A DNA stretch of 42,367 bases, taken from assembly GCA_015058405.1 (NCBI GenBank), contig SVCL01000151.1, forward strand, positions 1 through 42,367, written 5' to 3'. Below, piece by piece: positions 7,186 to 18,496 of this stretch. The notes below the pieces were generated by a model. That model was not told where the DNA came from and made no database searches. It saw only the letters and a program-made list of their open reading frames with translations. The translations under genes and the position numbers were made by a program. Numbering within the stretch: position 1 is the stretch's first letter; the number at the start of each line of letters is the position of its first letter. The DNA comes from Clostridium sp. GTDB taxonomy: Bacteria; Bacillota; Clostridia; Clostridiales; Clostridiaceae.

Positions 7186-8313
7186 ATGAAGGAAATAGCT
7201 TTATATATTCATATACCATTTTGTAAGCAAAAGTGTTTTTATTGTGATTTTCCATCTTATGCTTGTAAAGATAAACTTATGGAAAGTTATGTAGATGCTT
7301 TATGTATAGAAATTAAAGATAAATGTAAAAATTATATTATAAAAACTTTATTTATTGGTGGTGGAACACCATCATATTTAGATCATAATTCATTAAGAAA
7401 ATTAATGAATACTATAAGTGAGTTGAGGTTTACAGAAGATGCAGAAAAAACAATAGAATGTAATCCTGGAACAGTAAGCAAAGAAAAGTTTGAAATAATT
7501 AGGAAAGGTGGAATCAATAGATTAAGTTTTGGGTTACAAACTACTAATAATGAGCTGTTAAAGTCTATAGGTAGAATTCATACTTTCGAAAGTTTTAAAG
7601 AAAATTATTTTTTAGCTAGAAGTTTAGGATTTGAAAATATAAATATAGATATGATGTTTGGATTACCTAAACAAAGCGTAGAGGAATTTATTAAAGGATT
7701 AAGAGAGATTGTTGAATTGAAACCTGAACATATTTCTAGTTATAGCTTGATTATTGAAGAAGGGACAGCTTTTTATAATTTATATGAAAAAGATAAGCTG
7801 GAGGTGCCTTCTGAAGAAGAGGAAAGAGATATGTATAGAGAAGGTAAGAAGTTTTTAGAGAAAAACGGATATAAACAATATGAAATTTCTAATTTTTCAA
7901 AGGATGGCAAAGAGTGTAGACATAATGAGGTTTACTGGATGTGTGAAGAATATCTTGGTGTAGGAGTATCAGCTAGTTCTTTTATAGATGAAAAAAGAGT
8001 AAAAAATATAGATTCAATAGAAGAATATATTGAAAATATAAATCAAGGCAAGTCTATAGTGGAAGAGGAATATGAAAACACTAGAGAAGATGATATAGAA
8101 GAATTTATGTTTATGGGATTAAGAATGAATGTGGGTATATCAGAGAAAAAGTTTAAAGAAAAATTTGGAGTGGATGTTGATTCTATATACAAAAATGTAA
8201 TTAATAAAAATATTAAATTGGGTTTGTTAAAAAGAAAATGTGGGACACTATATTTGAGTGATTTAGGAATAGAATTGTCTAATTCTGTAATGAGTGATAT
8301 GATATTAAAATAA
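7186..8313 (+). CDS. hemW: Radical SAM heme chaperone HemW
   Basis: The 375-residue radical SAM protein is a homologue of oxygen-independent coproporphyrinogen oxidase. The 4Fe-4S cluster cysteines are C13, C17 and C20 (FCKQKCFYC). The SAM-binding GGGTPSYL follows near residue 61. The C-terminal part holds HNEVYW (about 246-251), the HNxxYW motif that marks HemW-type heme chaperones. Such proteins are often mislabelled HemN. The ribosome binding site is AAAGGAGA. It lies between lepA and hrcA, the conserved Firmicute order. Confidence 0.92.
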   Translation: MKEIALYIHIPFCKQKCFYCDFPSYACKDKLMESYVDALCIEIKDKCKNYIIKTLFIGGGTPSYLDHNSLRKLMNTISELRFTEDAEKTIECNPGTVSKEKFEIIRKGGINRLSFGLQTTNNELLKSIGRIHTFESFKENYFLARSLGFENINIDMMFGLPKQSVEEFIKGLREIVELKPEHISSYSLIIEEGTAFYNLYEKDKLEVPSEEEERDMYREGKKFLEKNGYKQYEISNFSKDGKECRHNEVYWMCEEYLGVGVSASSFIDEKRVKNIDSIEEYIENINQGKSIVEEEYENTREDDIEEFMFMGLRMNVGISEKKFKEKFGVDVDSIYKNVINKNIKLGLLKRKCGTLYLSDLGIELSNSVMSDMILK

Positions 8314-8397
8314 TTAGTAATATGGAGAAAATAGAAGAAAAATAAAAATAAACTTGATAATTGACTATAATTTCTTTGAGGATGAAGATAGTTTGAA

Positions 8398-8426
8398 TTG
8401 ACAAAAAAATAGATAAAGAATATATT
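8398..8426 (+). promoter_or_regulatory. Sigma-A promoter of the hrcA-grpE-dnaK-dnaJ operon
   Basis: A perfect TTGACA (8398-8403) and TATATT (8421-8426) are exactly 17 bp apart. The predicted start, near 8433, is immediately upstream of the CIRCE operator. Confidence 0.85.
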
Positions 8427-8439
8427 TATAACATAGTCA

Positions 8440-8466
8440 TTAGCACTCGGTAATAGTGAGTGCTAA
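8440..8466 (+). promoter_or_regulatory. CIRCE operator, binding site of HrcA
   Basis: TTAGCACTC (8440-8448), a 9-nt spacer and GAGTGCTAA (8458-8466) match the CIRCE consensus at every position. It lies just after the promoter and before hrcA, so HrcA should repress its own operon until heat shock. Confidence 0.98.
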
Positions 8467-8481
8467 CAAAGAGGTGAGGGA

Positions 8482-9510
8482 ATGGCTATAGATGGAAGAA
8501 AGATTAAGATTTTAGAAGCTATAATTAATGATTATATAAATACTGGAGAACCAGTAGGATCTAGAACTATAGCAAAAAAGTATGATCTTGGGGTAGGCTC
8601 TGCAACTATTAGAAACGAAATGTCTGATTTAGAAGATATGGGATATCTGGAACAACCTCATACCTCATCAGGAAGAATTCCTTCGAGTAAAGGATATAGG
8701 TTGTATGTAGATAGTTTAATGGAAAAAGCTATGCTAACTCCTGAAGAAGAACTTCAGATAAAAAAATATATTATTGATTCTGCTATGTTAGAAGTGGATA
8801 AAATAGTTAAACAAGCTAGTACTTTATTATCAGAATTGACTAATTTAACTTGTGTTGTTCAAACACCATCAGTAATGAGAAGTTATATAAAATCAGTTCA
8901 ACTTATGAAGATAGATGAGTACAATCTGGTATCAGTTATAGTAACTGATAGTGGAGTTATAAAAAATCATATGATTAAAGTAAAAAGAATTCCTAGTATG
9001 GAAGAATTACAAAAAATTAATGATTTGATAAATAAAAGATTAGATAACTTAACTATACAAGAAATAAATCTTGAGGTTATTAATAACTTAAAAAATGATC
9101 TTAAGGGATATGATGATTTATTTAATGCAATTGTTCCAGTGTTGTATGATACATTAAAGGAAGATAATACTTCTGATATATTCATGCAAGGAACTACAAA
9201 TATATTTAACTACCCTGAGTATAATGACATAGATAATGCAAAACAAATATTAAATCTTTTATACAATAAGGATTATGTGGTTGAACTTATTGCCCCAAAA
9301 GGCGACTTGACAATAAAAATAGGCGATGAAAATTATATACCTGAAGCTAAAAATTGTAGTGTTATTTCAGCAGAATATTTATTAGGAGACAGACCTATTG
9401 GAACTATTGGTCTTATAGGACCTAGAAGAATAAATTATTCAAGAGTAATAGCTATAATGGCACAGGTTATGAAGGAGCTTAATGATGCATTAAAAGGTCA
9501 AGGACTTTAA
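8482..9510 (+). CDS. hrcA: Heat-inducible transcription repressor HrcA
   Basis: The 342-residue repressor has an N-terminal winged-helix domain at about residues 1-75, with [20 protein letters not shown] and [13 protein letters not shown] characteristic of HrcA. A GAF-like domain and a C-terminal dimerisation part ending in [11 protein letters not shown] follow. HrcA binds CIRCE and needs GroEL to fold into the active form, which couples repression to free chaperone. The ribosome binding site GAGGTGAGG is 2-8 nt before the ATG. It is first in the hrcA-grpE-dnaK-dnaJ operon and is preceded by a perfect CIRCE. Confidence 0.97.
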   Translation: MAIDGRKIKILEAIINDYINTGEPVGSRTIAKKYDLGVGSATIRNEMSDLEDMGYLEQPHTSSGRIPSSKGYRLYVDSLMEKAMLTPEEELQIKKYIIDSAMLEVDKIVKQASTLLSELTNLTCVVQTPSVMRSYIKSVQLMKIDEYNLVSVIVTDSGVIKNHMIKVKRIPSMEELQKINDLINKRLDNLTIQEINLEVINNLKNDLKGYDDLFNAIVPVLYDTLKEDNTSDIFMQGTTNIFNYPEYNDIDNAKQILNLLYNKDYVVELIAPKGDLTIKIGDENYIPEAKNCSVISAEYLLGDRPIGTIGLIGPRRINYSRVIAIMAQVMKELNDALKGQGL

Positions 9511-9546
9511 GTTGAATATTATATGGAGCGAGGTGTAGTTTTTAAG

Positions 9547-10143
9547 ATGGAAGATAATAAAAATGAAATTTTAGAAGAAGATAAAGTTGTTACAGAAGAA
9601 AGCGATGAAACTATAGAAGTTGAAGCTGATGAAGTTATAACAGAAGAAACAGAAGAAACTAAGGAAGAAAGTAAGGAGGATGAATTAGATGTGCTTAGAA
9701 AGAATAAGGATCAAATTCAAAAACTTACTAATGAAGTAGAAGCTTTAAAAGATAGACTTTTAAGAGTAACTGCTGAATATGAAAACTTTAGAAAAAGAAC
9801 TGCTAAAGAAAAGGAAGGAATTTATACAGATGCATGTGCAGATGTAATAAAAGAAGTTCTTCCAGTTATAGATAACCTTGAAAGAGCTGTAGCTGCTGAT
9901 GGTAGTGTTGAAGACCTAAAGAAAGGTATAGAAATGACTATCAAAGGCCTTGAAGGTTCATTTACTAAATTAGGTGTTGAAGAAATAGATGCTTCTGGAG
10001 AATTTGATCCTAATTTACATCAAGCAGTTATGCACATAGAAGATGAAAATTTTGAAAAGAATAGTGTTGCAGAAGTATTCATGAAAGGATACAAAAGAGG
10101 CGACAAAGTAATTAGACATTCAGTTGTTAAAGTTGCTAACTAA
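9547..10143 (+). CDS. grpE: Nucleotide exchange factor GrpE
   Basis: The 198-residue protein has a very acidic, low-complexity N-terminus (about residues 1-50) and a long coiled coil (about 55-100) with LLRVTAEYENFRKRT. The C-terminal beta domain contains VLPVIDNLERA and PNLHQAVM. GrpE drives ADP release from DnaK. An in-frame ATG at 9523 would add 8 residues but has no ribosome binding site, while CGAGGTG (9529-9535) precedes 9547. It lies 36 bp after hrcA with no terminator and is followed by dnaK. Confidence 0.96.
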   Translation: MEDNKNEILEEDKVVTEESDETIEVEADEVITEETEETKEESKEDELDVLRKNKDQIQKLTNEVEALKDRLLRVTAEYENFRKRTAKEKEGIYTDACADVIKEVLPVIDNLERAVAADGSVEDLKKGIEMTIKGLEGSFTKLGVEEIDASGEFDPNLHQAVMHIEDENFEKNSVAEVFMKGYKRGDKVIRHSVVKVAN

Positions 10144-10175
10144 TTTTAAATTTAATTTATATAAATTTTGATTGA

Positions 10176-12068
<1,893 letters not shown>

Positions 12069-12102
12069 TTGTCATAAATAGAGAGAATCTTATATAATAC
12101 AG

Positions 12103-12136
12103 GAGGGAAGGCAAAGGTATTAGTCTTCCCTCTTAT
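12103..12136 (+). terminator. Hairpin between dnaK and dnaJ
   Basis: GAGGGAAG (12103-12110) pairs with CTTCCCTC (12125-12132), loop 14 nt, followed only by TTATTAAG. It may reduce read-through into dnaJ or stabilise the 3' end of dnaK mRNA rather than terminate fully. Confidence 0.55.
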
Positions 12137-12181
12137 TAAGTAATTATTAAAAAATATATAGCAAAGATGGAGGAAAGTTAG

Positions 12182-13318
12182 ATGGCAAGTAAAGACTATT
12201 ATGAAGTCCTAGGCCTTCAAAAAGGTGCTAGTGATGATGAAATAAAAAGAGCCTTTAGAAAGTTAGCTATAAAGTACCATCCAGATAAAAACCCAGGGGA
12301 TAAAGAAGCAGAAAATAAATTTAAAGAAATAAATGAAGCTTATCAAGTTCTTTCAGATCCAGAAAAGAAAGCTCGTTATGATCAATTTGGAACTGCTGAT
12401 GGTGCTGGATTTGGTGGATCAGGTGGCGGATTTGGCGGCTTTGCTTTCTCAGACATGGGTGGATTTGGTGATATATTCGATAGTTTCTTTGGAGGTGGCG
12501 GTGGGTCACAAAGAAGAAATGGGCCTAAGAGAGGTGCAGACTTAGAATATAGCATTAATTTAACTTTTGAAGAAGCAGTTTTTGGTGCTAAAAAGGAAAT
12601 ATCAATTACAAGAAGTGAAACTTGTGAAACTTGTCATGGGGATGGTGCAGAACCTGGAACAAGTTCTAAGACTTGTCCACACTGTAATGGTTCAGGTCAA
12701 GTTAGAGTACAAAGACAAACACCACTTGGTAGTTTTGTAAGTACTACTACTTGTGATCATTGTCATGGAACAGGTAAAGTTATAGATACACCTTGTCATA
12801 CTTGTAAAGGAAAAGGTAAGGTTAGAAAGAATAGAAAGATTACAGTAAATATACCAGCAGGTGTTGATACTGGTAATGTAATGCCTTTAAGAGGTCAAGG
12901 AGAACACGGTGAAAAAGGTGGATCTCCAGGAGATTTATATATCAAAATTAGAGTTATGCCTTCTAAAGAATTTAAGAGAAAAGGTAATGATATATATGTA
13001 GATGCACATATATCTATGGCTAGTGCTGCTTTAGGAGTTGAGATTAAGGTTCCAACTGTTGATGGAGATGTTTCATATACAGTGCCTGCAGGAACTCAAT
13101 CGGGAACTTTATTTAGATTAAGAGGTAAAGGAGTTCCAAGAGTAAACTCTTCAGGCAGAGGAGATCAATACGTTAAAGTTATAGTAGATATTCCTAAAAC
13201 TTTAAATGAAAAACAAAAAGAAGCTTTAAAGATGTTTATGGAAGCGTCAGGAGAAACTGTTAAAGGTGATACTCACGTAAAAGAAGAAAAGCATAAAAAG
13301 GGGTTCTTTAGAAAATAA
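12182..13318 (+). CDS. dnaJ: Chaperone protein DnaJ (Hsp40)
   Basis: The 378-residue type I DnaJ is complete. The J domain (1-70) carries HPD at 33-35, which stimulates DnaK ATPase. A Gly/Phe-rich linker follows at about 75-110. Four CxxCxGxG zinc repeats lie at about 150-215: [24 protein letters not shown] and CHTCKGKG. The C-terminal substrate domain follows. It is the last gene of the CIRCE operon. The ribosome binding site is GGAGGAAAG and a strong terminator follows. Confidence 0.98.
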   Translation: MASKDYYEVLGLQKGASDDEIKRAFRKLAIKYHPDKNPGDKEAENKFKEINEAYQVLSDPEKKARYDQFGTADGAGFGGSGGGFGGFAFSDMGGFGDIFDSFFGGGGGSQRRNGPKRGADLEYSINLTFEEAVFGAKKEISITRSETCETCHGDGAEPGTSSKTCPHCNGSGQVRVQRQTPLGSFVSTTTCDHCHGTGKVIDTPCHTCKGKGKVRKNRKITVNIPAGVDTGNVMPLRGQGEHGEKGGSPGDLYIKIRVMPSKEFKRKGNDIYVDAHISMASAALGVEIKVPTVDGDVSYTVPAGTQSGTLFRLRGKGVPRVNSSGRGDQYVKVIVDIPKTLNEKQKEALKMFMEASGETVKGDTHVKEEKHKKGFFRK

Positions 13319-13330
13319 TTGATATGATAT

Positions 13331-13375
13331 AAGAAGTGTTAGATTTGCTTAAGCAAATCTGATACTTCTTTTGTT
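13331..13375 (+). terminator. Terminator of the heat-shock operon
   Basis: AAGAAGTGTTAGATTTGC pairs almost fully with GCAAATCTGATACTTCTT around a TTAA loop, followed by TTTGTT. It is the main end point of the hrcA-dnaJ transcript. Confidence 0.85.
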
Positions 13376-13503
13376 ATGTAGGAAAATATATAATTATTAG
13401 AATAAAAAAATATATGAATAAAAAAATAAATTTAGTAGCTTAGATATATGGTTTATGAGGAAATTGAATAAAAAAGATAGAATAAATAAATACTAATTTA
13501 GTA

Positions 13504-13543
13504 ATAGAAAAATATTTCTATTTAGATAGAAATAATGTATAAT
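13504..13543 (+). promoter_or_regulatory. Interleaved inverted repeats over the promoter region of the sirohaem reductase gene
   Basis: ATAGAAA (13504-13510), TTTCTAT (13515-13521) and ATAGAAA (13526-13532) form two overlapping palindromes. They sit where the -35 box should be for TATAAT at 13538-13543, and no good -35 is present. That arrangement suggests a regulator binding there. The rest of 13376-13503 is AT-rich and shows no gene. Confidence 0.5.
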
Positions 13544-13580
13544 ATTTTAAAACTTATATAAAGTATATGAGGTGTAACTA

Positions 13581-15143
13581 ATGATGAATGAACTGAAAAA
13601 ACAATTATTAGATGAGATTGAGGAATTTAGAAAGGTTGGAGAGAAGTTTTTAAATAAAGAATTAAGCGTGGCAGAATTTAAAGGGGCATCTGGAGGAATG
13701 GGGGTATATGCTGAAAGAGGCGGCCAAAAGTTTATGGTTAGATTAAGAATTCCTTCAGGTGTTACTGATGTAAAGGAATTAAAGACTATTTATAATTTAG
13801 CTGAAAAATACAATCTTAATAAAGTTCATCTAACAACACGTCAAGCAATTCAATTGCATTCAATGGGAATAAATGATGTATGTGATGTAATGAAAGAATG
13901 TTTAGATTATGATATTTTTACTAGAGGTGCAGGAGGAAATTATCCTAGAAATGTAGCACTTTCACCTTTAGCAGGAGTTGATAAGGGAGAAGTTTTTGAT
14001 TGTACACCATATGCATTAGCAGTAGGCAATCATTTCTTAAGAAAAATAACTTCTTATCATTTACCAAGAAAACTAAAAGTATCTTTTTCAGCAACATCTA
14101 AAGATGAAGGTCATGTAACTGTTCAGGATTTAGGATTTTTAGCAGTTAAGAAAGATGGTAAGAATGGGTTTGCGGTTTATGCTGGAGGAGGATTGGGAAT
14201 GAATCCTAGAAAAGCTGTACTTGTAGAAGATTTTATAGAAGCTGATGAAGTTCTTTACTATGTTGAAGGGATGACTAAGTTCTTTATAGCAGAAGGAGAT
14301 TATAAGAATAAGGCTAGAGCAAGAGTGAGATATATCTTAGATAGATTAGGTGAAGAAGAATTTACTAGGAAGCTAAAAGAATTCGTTGAATTAGAAAAAG
14401 TAAATGAAGATTTGAATATAAATGTTGAAGAAAAAGAAATAGTAAAGCAAGGAATAACTACTCAAATAAAAGATAATCGTTTAATAGCTCAAAAGCAACC
14501 AGGACTATATTCAGTATATATTCATCCAATTGGAGGACAATTAGAACTTACTGATTTCAAGAAAATTATTGATTTTCTTGGAAGAGTAGACGGAGCAGAT
14601 GTTAGGTTAGCTTTGGTTGAAGGCTTATATGTAAGAAACTTAAACGGAGAAGAAGCTGAAGAATTATTAAAGATCACAGAAAGTTTTAGTGAACTTACTA
14701 GACTAGGTAAAAGTATTTCTTGTATAGGGGTTCCGATATGTCAAATGGGTAGATGTAATAGTCAACATTTATTAAAAAATATTGTGAATTATTTTAAAGA
14801 AAGAAATTATAGTTTAGATATAATGCCAAGAGTATTTATTTCAGGATGTCCAAATTCATGTGGAGTTCATGAAATTGGGGATATTGGTTTTATGGGAATG
14901 AAAGTTAAACATGAGGATAAATTTAAAGATGCATTTAGATTGTTTATTGATGGCAAGATAGAAGTTGATAAAACTAAAATGGGGATTGAAAAAGGAGATT
15001 TTCTACCAGAAGACATTCCTATATTCCTATATAAATTATATGAAAAAGTAGAAAAGTCAGGATTGAATTTTGATGAGTTTATAGCTCAAAATACTAATGA
15101 AGTAAATGATTTAATTAAAGAATATGCAGTGAATGTATTATAA
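13581..15143 (+). CDS. Sirohaem-dependent nitrite/sulfite reductase-like protein
   Basis: The 520-residue protein has the two-fold repeat of sulfite/nitrite reductase haemoproteins. Ferredoxin-like half domains lie near residues 35-100 and 310-370. The signature cysteines for the 4Fe-4S cluster and sirohaem are C381, C387, C423 and C427 (CIGVPIC and CPNSC). The N-terminal half has LTTRQAIQLH and GAGGNYPRNV. It probably reduces sulfite or nitrite with six electrons from ferredoxin; which substrate cannot be told. No electron-transfer partner gene is adjacent. It is inserted between dnaJ and prmA, which are neighbours in many Firmicutes, and has its own promoter region and terminator. ATG 13581 or 13584 could serve as start. 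Confidence 0.85.
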   Translation: MMNELKKQLLDEIEEFRKVGEKFLNKELSVAEFKGASGGMGVYAERGGQKFMVRLRIPSGVTDVKELKTIYNLAEKYNLNKVHLTTRQAIQLHSMGINDVCDVMKECLDYDIFTRGAGGNYPRNVALSPLAGVDKGEVFDCTPYALAVGNHFLRKITSYHLPRKLKVSFSATSKDEGHVTVQDLGFLAVKKDGKNGFAVYAGGGLGMNPRKAVLVEDFIEADEVLYYVEGMTKFFIAEGDYKNKARARVRYILDRLGEEEFTRKLKEFVELEKVNEDLNINVEEKEIVKQGITTQIKDNRLIAQKQPGLYSVYIHPIGGQLELTDFKKIIDFLGRVDGADVRLALVEGLYVRNLNGEEAEELLKITESFSELTRLGKSISCIGVPICQMGRCNSQHLLKNIVNYFKERNYSLDIMPRVFISGCPNSCGVHEIGDIGFMGMKVKHEDKFKDAFRLFIDGKIEVDKTKMGIEKGDFLPEDIPIFLYKLYEKVEKSGLNFDEFIAQNTNEVNDLIKEYAVNVL

Positions 15144-15160
15144 ATAATAAATTTAATGGA

Positions 15161-15225
15161 AAGTCTTGATGTTTTACAGAATATAAGTTTTATATTTATG
15201 GGCTGTAAATATCAAGATTTTTTGT
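15161..15225 (+). terminator. Terminator after the sirohaem reductase gene
   Basis: TCTTGATGTTTTACAG (15164-15179) pairs with CTGTAAATATCAAGA (15203-15217) apart from a small bulge. An inner AATATAA/TTATATT stem also forms. TTTTTTG follows. Confidence 0.8.
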
Positions 15226-15270
15226 TATTATGTATATTGGTTACGTAAACAGTAAAAAAGATTAACATAT

Positions 15271-15300
15271 TTGACATAATACTTTTATAAAGTGTAAAAT
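15271..15300 (+). promoter_or_regulatory. Sigma-A promoter of prmA-rsmE-mtaB
   Basis: A perfect TTGACA (15271-15276) and TAAAAT (15295-15300) are 18 bp apart, upstream of prmA. Confidence 0.6.
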
Positions 15301-15341
15301 AATATATTAGTCAAGATGCAAAAGAGAGGAATGTGATTTTT

Positions 15342-16283
15342 TTGGATGGAAATTGGATAGAAGTTAGAGTTATTACTGAAAGCGAGGCTTTAGAACCTAT
15401 TTCAGGTATATTTTATAGCCTTGATTGCAAAGGAGTAGCTATAGAAGATCCTCAAGATATCATTGGTAGAGAACAAGGTCCTTTAACATGGGATTTTGCA
15501 GATATAAATGTTTTAGAACATAAAGGTAAGTTTGCAGTAGTTAAAGGTTATTTTTCAGATGAAGATAATATAGATGAAGCTTTAGCTTACATAAAAGAAA
15601 AAATTGAAGAAATTAGATCTTTAGGGATAAATGTTGGTGAAGGTACTATAGAAGTAGAGCATATGAAAGAAGAAGATTGGGCTAATACTTGGAAGAAGTA
15701 CTATAAACCATTTAGAATAGGTGAAAAAATAATTATTAAACCAATTTGGGAAGAATACGACGAAAAAGATGGAGATTTAGTAGTTGAACTAGATCCAGGT
15801 ATGGCTTTTGGTACAGGAGATCATGAAACTACAAATATGTGTATTCAAGCATTAGAAAAATATGTGGAAAAAGACAGTGTTGTATTTGATGTTGGTTGTG
15901 GTTCTGGAATACTTGCCATTTCAGCAGCAAAGCTTGGTGCTAAGAAAGCTATAGGAGTTGATTTAGATCCAGTAGCAGTTGAGTCAGCTAAAGATAATGT
16001 AGGATATAATAATCTTGATAATATTGAAATATTAGAAGGAAACTTAATTGAAGTAATAGATGGAAAAGCTGATATAGTAGTTGCTAATATTTTAGCAGAA
16101 ATTATCTGTATATTAACAGAAGATGTTAGTAGAGTTCTAAAACAAGGTGGATATTTTATAACATCAGGAATTATTCATGATAGAGTTGATATGGTAACTT
16201 CTAAGCTTGAAGAATGTGGATTCGAAGTATTAACTGTTAATAAAGATGGAGAATGGAACTGTATTATTGCTAGACTTAAATAA
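15342..16283 (+). CDS. prmA: Ribosomal protein L11 methyltransferase
   Basis: The roughly 313-residue enzyme methylates L11 using SAM. The N-terminal substrate-recognition domain covers about residues 1-120. The Rossmann methyltransferase domain has VFDVGCGSGILAISA near 175 and DIVVANILAEII near 245, where NILA is the PrmA-type catalytic motif. I chose TTG 15342 because the protein then begins MDGNWIEV, like relatives, with AGAGAGGA 11 nt upstream. GTG 15333 in the same frame is only 2 nt from that site. It heads a translation-related operon with rsmE and mtaB. Confidence 0.93.
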   Translation: MDGNWIEVRVITESEALEPISGIFYSLDCKGVAIEDPQDIIGREQGPLTWDFADINVLEHKGKFAVVKGYFSDEDNIDEALAYIKEKIEEIRSLGINVGEGTIEVEHMKEEDWANTWKKYYKPFRIGEKIIIKPIWEEYDEKDGDLVVELDPGMAFGTGDHETTNMCIQALEKYVEKDSVVFDVGCGSGILAISAAKLGAKKAIGVDLDPVAVESAKDNVGYNNLDNIEILEGNLIEVIDGKADIVVANILAEIICILTEDVSRVLKQGGYFITSGIIHDRVDMVTSKLEECGFEVLTVNKDGEWNCIIARLK

Positions 16284-16304
16284 ATTTAAGGAGAGAAAAT
16301 AGAA

Positions 16305-17066
16305 ATGCATAAGTTTTTCACCCCACCAGAAAACATAAATGGTGTAGAAGGAAAAATACTTGGTGATGATGTAAAACATATATATAAGGTTTTAAGATTA
16401 TCAGAAGGCGAAAAAGTAGTATTAAATGATTGTAAAGGAACAGAATATCTAGGACAAATAGATAGAGTTTCTAAGCAAGAAGTAATAGTTAAAATATTAG
16501 AAAAACTAGAAGTTAATAATGAAAGTGAAGTTGAGATTTATTTATTTCAAGGGTTACCAAAGGCGCAAAAGATGGATTTAATTGTGCAAAAAGGTACAGA
16601 ACTTGGAATTACTGAATTTATACCGACTATAACTGACAGAGTAGATGTTAAGCTTAAAGGTGATTTTAAAAAACTTGATAGGCTAAATAGAATAGCTTTA
16701 GAGGCGGCAAAGCAAAGTAAAAGAAGTATAATTCCAAGCGTTAGCGCTCCTATATCTTTTGAAGATGCTTTAAAGAAAGTAGGAGAAATGGACTTATTTT
16801 TAGTTCCTTATGAAAATTCGGATGATTTTGGCATTAAAGGTGTTATTTCCGAACTTAGGGAAGAAAAAAAATTGAATGATGTTAAGAGAATAGGTATAAT
16901 GGTTGGACCGGAAGGTGGCTTTGAAGATGATGAAATAGCTACACTAAAAGAAAATGGTGCAAAAATTATAACATTAGGAAAAAGAATACTAAGAACTGAA
17001 ACAGCTGGATTTGTAGCTACATCATTAATACAATATGAATTAAGCGATTTAGGAGGAAAAATTTAA
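16305..17066 (+). CDS. rsmE: 16S rRNA (uracil-1498-N3)-methyltransferase
   Basis: The 253-residue SPOUT-class enzyme modifies U1498 of 16S rRNA. An N-terminal PUA-like part (1-70) precedes the trefoil-knot methyltransferase domain. Family blocks are QKGTELGI (about 104), RLNRIALEAAKQSKR (about 131) and IMVGPEGGFEDDE near residue 200. The C-terminal RILRTETA completes the SAM site. The ribosome binding site is AAGGAGAG. Its stop codon overlaps the mtaB start by one base, showing tight coupling. Confidence 0.95.
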   Translation: MHKFFTPPENINGVEGKILGDDVKHIYKVLRLSEGEKVVLNDCKGTEYLGQIDRVSKQEVIVKILEKLEVNNESEVEIYLFQGLPKAQKMDLIVQKGTELGITEFIPTITDRVDVKLKGDFKKLDRLNRIALEAAKQSKRSIIPSVSAPISFEDALKKVGEMDLFLVPYENSDDFGIKGVISELREEKKLNDVKRIGIMVGPEGGFEDDEIATLKENGAKIITLGKRILRTETAGFVATSLIQYELSDLGGKI

Positions 17067-18373
17067 TGAAAGTTGCATTTGCTACGTTAGGATGTAGGGT
17101 TAATCAATATGAGTCAGAAGCTATGGCAGAAAAATTTATAAGAGAAGGTTATGAAGTAACTGATTTTTCAGAAGTAGCTGATGTATATGTTATTAATACT
17201 TGCACAGTAACAAATATGGGAGATAAAAAATCTAGACAAATAATAAGTAGAGCTAGAAGATTAAATGAAAAAGCTATAATCGCTGTAGTTGGATGTTATT
17301 CACAAATGGCTCCAAAAGAAGTATCTGCAATAGAAGGTGTAGATGTAGTTTTGGGTACCCGTAATAAGGGAGATGTGGTATACTATGTAAATAAGGCTAG
17401 AGATGAGGAAAAAGTTCAAGTTCATGTTGAAGGTGTTCTTAAAAATAATAAATTTGAAGAATTAAACATAGAAGAATATCAAGATAAAACAAGAGCATTC
17501 CTAAAAATCCAAGATGGATGTAATAGATTCTGTACATATTGTGCAATACCATATGCTAGAGGATCAGTATGTTCAAAGGATCCAAGAAAAGTAATGGATG
17601 AAATTAAGAAGCTTAGTGAACATGGTTTTAAAGAGATAATATTATCAGGTATACATACAGCTTCTTATGGATTAGATTTAGAAGGAACAATCACTCTAGT
17701 AGATTTATTAGAAGATATAGAAATGCAAGAAGGAATAGAAAGAGTTAGAATAGGTTCTATAGAACCAGCTTTCTTTACACCAGAAGTAGTGGAAAGAATT
17801 AAAAAACTTAAAAAGCTATGTCCTCAATTCCATTTATCTTTACAAAGTGGATGTAATGCTACTTTAAAGAGAATGAACAGAAGATATACAGCAGAAGAAT
17901 ATGAAAACATAGTTAAGGTTTTAAGAGAAAATATTAAAGATGTTTCTATAACTACAGATGTTATAGTAGGTTTCCCAGGAGAAACTGAAGAAGAATTCAA
18001 AGAAACATATGATTTCTTGAGTAGAAATAAGCTTACAAAGACTCATATATTTAAATATAGCCCAAGAAAGGGAACTAGAGCTGCAGACATGCCGGGGCAA
18101 TTAGATGGTAATGTTAAAGAAGAGAGAAGTAAAGCTCTAATAGAACTTAATAAAAAGAATGAAAAAGCCTTTATAGAAAAATATGTGGGTGAAGTTTTAG
18201 ATGTATTAATAGAACAAGAAGTTAAAGGGAAAGAAGGCGTGTATGAAGGATATACTAGAAATTATATAAAAGTAGAAGTAAATGGTATATCTAATGACAT
18301 GAAAGGGCAAATTATCAAATGTAAGTTAACAAAAGCTTTTGATGATTATGCTGAAGCAGATTTGGTAAAATAA
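17066..18373 (+). CDS. mtaB: tRNA t6A37 methylthiotransferase MtaB
   Basis: The 435-residue radical SAM enzyme converts t6A37 to ms2t6A37 in tRNA. The N-terminal UPF0004 domain has three cluster cysteines in GCRVNQYES, NTCTVTN and VGCYSQ. The radical SAM domain has the CxxxCxxC motif in DGCNRFCTYC near residue 150. A C-terminal TRAM domain starts near residue 370. It belongs to the MtaB rather than MiaB subfamily by its context with prmA-rsmE and its short N-terminus. It starts inside the rsmE stop codon with GGAGG upstream. Confidence 0.95.
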   Translation: MKVAFATLGCRVNQYESEAMAEKFIREGYEVTDFSEVADVYVINTCTVTNMGDKKSRQIISRARRLNEKAIIAVVGCYSQMAPKEVSAIEGVDVVLGTRNKGDVVYYVNKARDEEKVQVHVEGVLKNNKFEELNIEEYQDKTRAFLKIQDGCNRFCTYCAIPYARGSVCSKDPRKVMDEIKKLSEHGFKEIILSGIHTASYGLDLEGTITLVDLLEDIEMQEGIERVRIGSIEPAFFTPEVVERIKKLKKLCPQFHLSLQSGCNATLKRMNRRYTAEEYENIVKVLRENIKDVSITTDVIVGFPGETEEEFKETYDFLSRNKLTKTHIFKYSPRKGTRAADMPGQLDGNVKEERSKALIELNKKNEKAFIEKYVGEVLDVLIEQEVKGKEGVYEGYTRNYIKVEVNGISNDMKGQIIKCKLTKAFDDYAEADLVK

Positions 18374-18408
18374 TTTTTTGACGTATAGTAAGTTAAAAAT
18401 AAATATGT

Positions 18409-18460
18409 TAAAAATGCTTTTAAAAAATTAAGATGCAATTTAATTAATAGAAGCGTGGCG
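18409..18460 (+). repeat. Dispersed intergenic repeat, copy 1
   Basis: TAAAAATGCTTTTAAAAA (18409-18426), then ...TAAGA... and AAGCGT at fixed spacing, aligns without gaps to 24559-24610. By hand count about 40 of 52 positions are identical. This copy runs into the GTGGC/GCCAC hairpin. It lies between mtaB and the HIT gene. Confidence 0.55.
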
Positions 18461-18474
18461 AAGCCACTTTTTAA
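18455..18474 (+). terminator. Terminator after mtaB
   Basis: GTGGC pairs with GCCAC around a GAA loop, followed by TTTTTAA. It is short but GC-rich against the background. It lies 16 bp before the HIT gene's ribosome binding site. Confidence 0.65.
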
Positions 18475-18496
18475 CTACGATAAAGGGGGTGAAATC

